From Streptomyces sp. JH34 (GTDB lineage Bacteria; Actinomycetota; Actinomycetes; Streptomycetales; Streptomycetaceae): a stretch of 64,000 nt of DNA. Below the pieces are notes generated by a model. That model saw only the letters and a program-made list of their open reading frames with translations, ran no database searches and had not been told where the DNA came from. The translations under genes and the position numbers were made by a program. Shown here piece by piece: positions 60,312 to 64,000 of the stretch. The first letter of the stretch is position 1. The number at the start of each line of letters is the position of its first letter. Location of the stretch: contig NZ_JAJSOO010000001.1 in assembly GCF_029428875.1 (NCBI RefSeq), forward strand, positions 6,668,501 to 6,732,500, in the 5' to 3' direction.

Positions 60312-60405
60312 TCACGTGTGGGTCGTCGAGTACGGGAACGGCCAGACCTCCCGCTACGCGCCACTGGTCAAGGCACTGATGGACGTGGAGGCAGGCTTCC
60401 GGTAG
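60312..60405 (+). pseudogene. Unidentified coding fragment, 3' end only
   Basis: The last 30 codons of an unknown gene (HVWVVEYGNGQTSRYAPLVK, ALMDVEAGFR, stop) have strong coding-type third positions, but nothing coherent lies upstream. It sits between the phosphotriesterase remnant and the transposase remnant, in line with a deletion scar. Confidence 0.4.
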
Positions 60406-60455
60406 CACGCGCCCGACAACCCTCGCCCGACCCACGAGCGCCCAATGGCCGAGCG

Positions 60456-60626
60456 CCAGGTGTATTGCCCTGTGAGGTGGGGGACGCGGCTGGCGGGTGG
60501 TTTGCCTGCGAGTGCGGTGTGTCCGCGGTGGTGATTGTAGGAGTGCAGCCAGTGAGGGGGGAAGGCGTCGCGTCGTTCCTGCTCTGAGCGGTAGGGCTTT
60601 GCGTAGGCCCATTCACGCTCCGGGTG
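60456..60626 (-). mobile_element. IS481-family transposase remnant (C-terminal tail)
   Basis: The minus-strand frame reads PEREWAYAKPYRSEQERRDA, then WLHSYNHHRGHTALAGKPPA and SRVPHLTGQYT. This is the characteristic end of IS481-type DDE transposases (EWAYA...YN.HR.H..L.G..P..R). The catalytic domain and the inverted repeats are missing, and the normal stop after GQYT has changed to TGG. It is an old deletion relic next to the truncated phosphotriesterase. Confidence 0.75.
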
Positions 60627-60656
60627 CGCCCTGTGCGGTGGGCGGCCCGGATCCCG

Positions 60657-61184
60657 TCAGCCGACGACGGCAGACCTGGCGCGCGTCCGTGTCCCCGACG
60701 GCTCCAGCGGTCCGGCGGCGTCCGATCCGAACGGGCCGTCGGTCGTCGACCCGTACACCGGGAGGGGGTGCAGCGCGGCGGTGGTGAAGGAGGGTGCGGG
60801 CAGGGTGAACCAGATGACCTTCCCCGCGCCAGGACTCGGCCGTACGCCCCAGCTCTCGCTGACCGCGGCGATCATCGCCAGCCCGCGCCCGGAGGTGGCG
60901 GACGAATCGGCGATGCCCATGGTCGGCAGCCGGGGGTCGTGGTCGTGGACGGAGACCGTCAGTCTGTCGAGCAGCAGCTCGATCTCGACGGTGCACGATT
61001 TGTCCGGCTGTGCATGCCGGTGGACATTGGTCAGCAGTTCGGTGACGCCGAGCGCCGCATGGTCGATCAGAGGATCGAGATGCCAGTAGCGCAGTTGCGC
61101 CGAAATGATTCTGCGGACCTGACCGATCCGCGACGGCAGGGCCTGGAGCTCCACCGTGCAGTGCCTGCTTGGCTCGCTGATCAC
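60657..61184 (-). CDS. ATP-binding anti-sigma-type regulatory protein
   Basis: A 175-residue GHKL ATPase of the RsbW/anti-sigma family. The N box is ELLTNVHRHAQ at about residues 49-59, the G1 region is VSVHDHDPRLPT and the G2 lid is SGRGLAMIAAVSESWGV. Such Streptomyces proteins bind sigma factors or anti-anti-sigma partners; none is encoded next to it. A Ser/Pro/Gly-rich tail of about 45 residues follows the fold. Its 3' end adjoins the transposase remnant. Confidence 0.85.
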   Translation of the reverse strand: MISEPSRHCTVELQALPSRIGQVRRIISAQLRYWHLDPLIDHAALGVTELLTNVHRHAQPDKSCTVEIELLLDRLTVSVHDHDPRLPTMGIADSSATSGRGLAMIAAVSESWGVRPSPGAGKVIWFTLPAPSFTTAALHPLPVYGSTTDGPFGSDAAGPLEPSGTRTRARSAVVG

Positions 61185-61398
61185 GGCTGCGACTCCCCGA
61201 AATAGGTCCGGAAGAAGACGAAGGAACGGATCCAGCAGATGGCTGACTGCTGTTTCTGGTCATGCGTGGTCCGCCCTGCGAGGCTCCCGGCGGGGGCGGC
61301 TTCCGCTGTCACCGCCGGTACACCATCAGTGACGTGTGACCAGCGTGACCCAGGGGGTTGAGCTCCGCAACTCGCGGTGCCCGTGCCGGACCGCAGCG

Positions 61399-61761
61399 TC
61401 AGATGCGCCGCCCCGCGGCACTTCTCAGCGCCTCCAGGAATCTGCGGACCGGCGCGGCGCCGCCGGGCCTGCGGTCGCGCTGGCCCATGGTCAGCCGGTA
61501 CCGCACCCCGTCGATGCGGGCGATCGCCGAGTCCGGTGCCGGGAACCACGGCTTCCCGGCGCTCACCGCCGTCACCGGGGCGCTGGCGATCTCCCGACCG
61601 TTGCTCGTCAGCAGCGCGATCCGGCCGTCCTTGACGATGACTTGGCCCGCTCTGGTCAACGACCGCGCCCACCGCTGGATCCTGACGTCGCTCGCACGGA
61701 ACTCTGCCGCACCGAACTCCGGCGCACCGAAATCCGCAGCACTGAACTCTGTCTCGGCCAC
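61399..61761 (-). CDS. Hypothetical protein with short pentapeptide-like N terminus
   Basis: A 120-residue protein. The first 25 residues form four or five five-residue units (AEFSA, ADFGA, PEFGA, AEFRA, SDVRI) that resemble a very short pentapeptide repeat. The remaining part (WARSLTRAGQVIVKDGRIAL, then ARIDGVRYRLTMG) looks like a small beta-rich domain. A purine-rich AAGGGGGG precedes GTG 61761. The function is unknown. Confidence 0.6.
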   Translation of the reverse strand: MAETEFSAADFGAPEFGAAEFRASDVRIQRWARSLTRAGQVIVKDGRIALLTSNGREIASAPVTAVSAGKPWFPAPDSAIARIDGVRYRLTMGQRDRRPGGAAPVRRFLEALRSAAGRRI

Positions 61762-61992
61762 TTCGCCCCCCTTGTGCCGGCTTCTGCAAGTCTGCCCGCG
61801 GACAGGGCCCGTGCACCAGGCCTCATCACCGATTTCGGCGGGGACAGGGATCCGTTCCCGCACTCCGGGCCCGGAAGCTCGAACACCAGGGCCAAGGGAG
61901 GGCTATGGACTGTCAAAGTGAACGTTTGTGCAGGTGGGGGGAATATCGTGAGTACCCCACGCAGGACTGCCGTCACCCGAAGGAGACCACTG

Positions 61993-63126
61993 ATGGACAT
62001 CGGTGAACACACACCCGGCGGTGCCGTCATGGACACCGTGGACGTCGACCGGAGCGACCCGGACTACCGGGCCTGGCTCAAGGAGGCGGTGCGCAAGGTC
62101 CAGGCGGACGCCAACCGTTCGGCCGACACCCATCTCCTGCGCTTCCCGCTGCCCGAACACTGGGGCATCGACCTCTACCTCAAGGACGAGTCGACGCACC
62201 CGACGGGGAGCCTCAAGCACCGCCTGGCCCGCTCGTTGTTCCTCTACGGGCTCTGCAACGGCTGGATCCGGCGCGGCAAGCCGGTCATCGAGGCCTCCAG
62301 CGGCTCGACCGCAGTCTCGGAGGCGTACTTCGCGAAGCTCATCGGAGTGCCGTTCGTCGCGGTGATGCCCCGGACCACCAGCCCCGAGAAGTGCCGCCTG
62401 ATCGAATTCCACGGCGGCCAGTGCCACTTCGTCGACGACTCCCGCCGGCTGTACGAGGAGTCGGCGGCCCTCGCGGCCGAGACCGGTGGGCACTACATGG
62501 ACCAGTTCACCTACGCGGAACGCGCCACCGACTGGCGGGGAAACAACAACATCGCCGAGTCCATCTACCAGCAACTGCGCCTGGAGCGTTACCCCGAGCC
62601 GGCCTGGATCGTCGCCACTGCCGGCACCGGCGGCACCTCGGCGACCATCGGTCGCTACGTCCGCTACATGCAGTACGACACGCGGATCTGCGTACCCGAC
62701 CCGGAGAACTCCTGCTTCTTCGACGGATGGACCAGCAACGACCAGTTGGCGACCGCCGACTGCGGCTCGCGCATCGAAGGCATCGGCAGGCCGCGGATGG
62801 AGCCCAGCTTCGTACCGGGAGCCATCGACCGGATGATGAAGGTGCCCGACTCGGCCAGCGTCGCCGCGGTCCGCGTGCTCGAGCGCGCCATCGGCCGCAA
62901 AGCCGGCGGCTCGACCGGCACCGGTCTGTGGAGCGCCTTCAGACTCGTGGCCGAGATGGTGGAGAGGGGGAGCACGGGAAGCGTCGTGACGCTCTTCTGC
63001 GACCCCGGCGACCGCTACCTCGACAAGTACTACTCGGACGACTGGCTGCGCGAGCAGGGCCTGGACATCCGGCCGTACACCGGGACGATCGACCACTTCC
63101 TGGCCACCGGCACCTGGCCGTCCTGA
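61993..63126 (+). CDS. cds1: PLP-dependent L-cysteine desulfhydrase (Cds1-like)
   Basis: A 377-residue fold-type II PLP enzyme. THPTGSLKHRLARSLFLYGL carries the PLP lysine K75, ASSGSTAVSEAYF the asparagine-loop equivalent, and GTGGTSATIGRY the phosphate loop. EHWGIDLYLKDE, ERATDWRGNNNIAESIY, DPENSCFFDGW and GSTGTGLWSAF match, from memory, the mycobacterial cysteine desulfhydrase Cds1 (Rv3684). The reaction is L-cysteine to pyruvate, ammonia and H2S. AGGAG lies seven bases before ATG 61993. Confidence 0.88.
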   Translation: MDIGEHTPGGAVMDTVDVDRSDPDYRAWLKEAVRKVQADANRSADTHLLRFPLPEHWGIDLYLKDESTHPTGSLKHRLARSLFLYGLCNGWIRRGKPVIEASSGSTAVSEAYFAKLIGVPFVAVMPRTTSPEKCRLIEFHGGQCHFVDDSRRLYEESAALAAETGGHYMDQFTYAERATDWRGNNNIAESIYQQLRLERYPEPAWIVATAGTGGTSATIGRYVRYMQYDTRICVPDPENSCFFDGWTSNDQLATADCGSRIEGIGRPRMEPSFVPGAIDRMMKVPDSASVAAVRVLERAIGRKAGGSTGTGLWSAFRLVAEMVERGSTGSVVTLFCDPGDRYLDKYYSDDWLREQGLDIRPYTGTIDHFLATGTWPS

Positions 63127-63160
63127 CCCGGCCCGCGGTCCTCTCCCGGCAGCGCCGTCG

Positions 63161-63595
63161 TCAGTCCTCCAGGAGGACGCCGAGCTCCCGGGAGAAGACC
63201 CGCCGGCCTGCCGTCGCCAGCAACGGATCGGCCCAGCGGGGAATCAGCCGCACACGCAGCTCCTCGACCCAGATCACGTGCGAGCCCGAACCGGTCGGGC
63301 AGACGTCGATCGACGCGCGCCCGCGCACCACGGAACCCCGCTTCTCCAGATGGCACACCCCGGCCCGGCCGGCGGCGGGCGGGGTCCAGCGCACCACTTC
63401 CATCGGATCGTCGAAACCCAGCGCCCCCACGCCGGTACGGGCCACGAAGACCGTTCCGGCACGGGTGGGCCCGCCCACCGGGACGGTGACCGACGTGAAC
63501 GGAACGGTCCCGCCGTGCCGCTCCCAGTCGGTCACCCGCCGCCAGGCCTCGGCGGCGGGGAGGGGAGTGAAGCGCTCGATACGGAATACGGCCAC
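63161..63595 (-). CDS. SRPBCC (START-like) family protein
   Basis: A 144-residue polyketide cyclase/dehydrase-like SRPBCC fold. RIERFTPLPAAEAWRRVTDWERHG is the opening strand and helix, and VIWVEELRVRLIPRWADPLLATAGRRVFSR is the long C-terminal helix region; each is read in parts. Such proteins bind hydrophobic ligands in a central cavity, and many have no known ligand. It converges with cds1, 34 bp apart. Confidence 0.8.
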   Translation of the reverse strand: MAVFRIERFTPLPAAEAWRRVTDWERHGGTVPFTSVTVPVGGPTRAGTVFVARTGVGALGFDDPMEVVRWTPPAAGRAGVCHLEKRGSVVRGRASIDVCPTGSGSHVIWVEELRVRLIPRWADPLLATAGRRVFSRELGVLLED

Positions 63596-63665
63596 GGTCC
63601 GATCCTAGGACGTCCGGCACCCGCCGTGCGCGGAGCGGACTCGCGCGCGCCTCGTGGCGGCGGAC

Positions 63666-64000
63666 TCACTCGTCCGGCGGCCCACCCGCCACCACCAGGC
63701 CGGGAAGGTGCTCCTCGATCTCCTGACGGGCGGCGTCAGGCACACCCGCGTCCGTGACGAACGCGTCCACCTCGTCGAGTGCGGCGAACGAACTCAGCCC
63801 CACCGTGCCCCACTTGGTGTGGTCGGCCACCACGACGACGCGCCTGGCCGCCCGCACGAAGCGACGGTTCGTCTCGGCCTCCGCGAGATTCGGCGTGGAC
63901 AGCCCGGCCTCGACCGAGATGCCGTGCACACCGAGGAACAGGACGTCGAAGTGGAGCGAGCCGATCGCGCGGTCCGCCACCGGCCCCACGAGCGAGTCCG
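63666..64000 (-). CDS. DeoR/GlpR family regulator, C-terminal part (5' end outside window)
   Basis: The visible 111 residues are the sugar-phosphate-sensing domain of a DeoR-type repressor: FDVLFLGVHGISVEAGLSTPN, then EAETNRRFVRAARRVVVVADHTKWG and ALDEVDAFVTD. The helix-turn-helix domain lies beyond the right edge of the window. Regulators of this kind control sugar or sugar-phosphate operons next to them, which would also be outside the window. Confidence 0.88.
   Translation of the reverse strand, partial: DSLVGPVADRAIGSLHFDVLFLGVHGISVEAGLSTPNLAEAETNRRFVRAARRVVVVADHTKWGTVGLSSFAALDEVDAFVTDAGVPDAARQEIEEHLPGLVVAGGPPDE

Noticed and set aside
61840..61992. N-terminal extension of the Cds1-like gene
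   Set aside because: The added residues (for example VKVNVCAGGGNIV) are not part of the enzyme family, and ATG 61993 has a well-placed AGGAG.
1..64000. Biosynthetic gene cluster, prophage, integrase or defence island
   Set aside because: No polyketide, peptide or terpene synthase, no phage structural genes, no integrase, no restriction or other known defence genes, and no tRNA attachment site were recognised in the window.

Overview
This window has the hallmarks of a Streptomyces chromosome or a very close relative. Base composition is very G+C-rich (by eye above 70%), with G or C at nearly every third codon position. GTG and TTG starts are common, and I see leaderless or near-leaderless starts. 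Gene families include DUF6421, DUF6986, DUF5134, an FprA-like reductase, a Ddn-like protein and a mycobacterial-type Cds1. I support about 64 protein genes, three or four decayed gene remnants, and no tRNA, rRNA, CRISPR array or intact insertion sequence. The window cuts a GH16 glucanase at the left edge and a DeoR-type regulator at the right edge.

Region by region: 0-3 kb holds a secreted-type GH16 beta-glucanase (5' end missing), an aldo/keto reductase and a membrane-anchored Ser/Thr kinase. 3-10 kb holds a HAD phosphatase, an Lrp/AsnC regulator, and a translationally coupled pair of a Baeyer-Villiger-type monooxygenase and an SMP-30-like propeller hydrolase, followed by an SDR and a TetR regulator. 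10-18 kb holds a lipoprotein, a FUSC-type membrane protein behind an attenuator-like leader, a lactonase-fold propeller, a degenerate CbiX-like protein, an N-acetylglucosamine-kinase-like ATPase, uracil-DNA glycosylase and an Asp-box propeller.

18-25 kb is a self-contained sugar island: LacI regulator, canonical promoter with operator, ABC binding protein, two permeases and a cytoplasmic GH3 glycosidase, resembling the bxl (xylo-oligosaccharide) system. A CGAAACNTTCG operator core occurs both at its promoter and just beyond its terminator. 25-28 kb carries an old-yellow-enzyme family oxidoreductase preceded by three tandem 17-bp repeats, a methyltransferase and an ArsR regulator whose own promoter carries related sequence. 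28-37 kb holds an FprA-like ferredoxin reductase, a divergent DUF305/LVIVD secreted pair, a second HAD, PAP2, M56 protease, DUF5134, GNAT and GDPD genes.

37-46 kb holds a three-gene operon (DUF6421, SDR, threonine-aldolase-like), an acyltransferase, a thioredoxin, a leaderless leader peptide in front of a flavin reductase, etfBA, and a DUF6986 aldolase/lyase gene with an IclR-like operator. 46-51 kb holds a LacI/ROK-kinase divergent pair, a P-loop-Nudix fusion and an APH(6)/hydroxyurea-type kinase. 51-56 kb holds an MBL-fold hydrolase, an M20 dipeptidase, a geranylgeranyl-reductase family flavoprotein and a Ddn/TetR divergent pair with strong palindromes.

56-61 kb is the most eroded part: a LuxR response-regulator remnant with a heptamer minisatellite inside it, two small membrane proteins, a divergent MFS/ROK pair, a frameshifted phosphotriesterase remnant and an IS481-type transposase tail. 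61-64 kb ends with an anti-sigma-type ATPase, a small unknown protein, Cds1-like cysteine desulfhydrase, an SRPBCC protein and the truncated DeoR regulator. No single unprecedented multi-gene defence or biosynthetic system is evident. The best new material is regulatory architecture and the uncharacterised DUF6421 operon.
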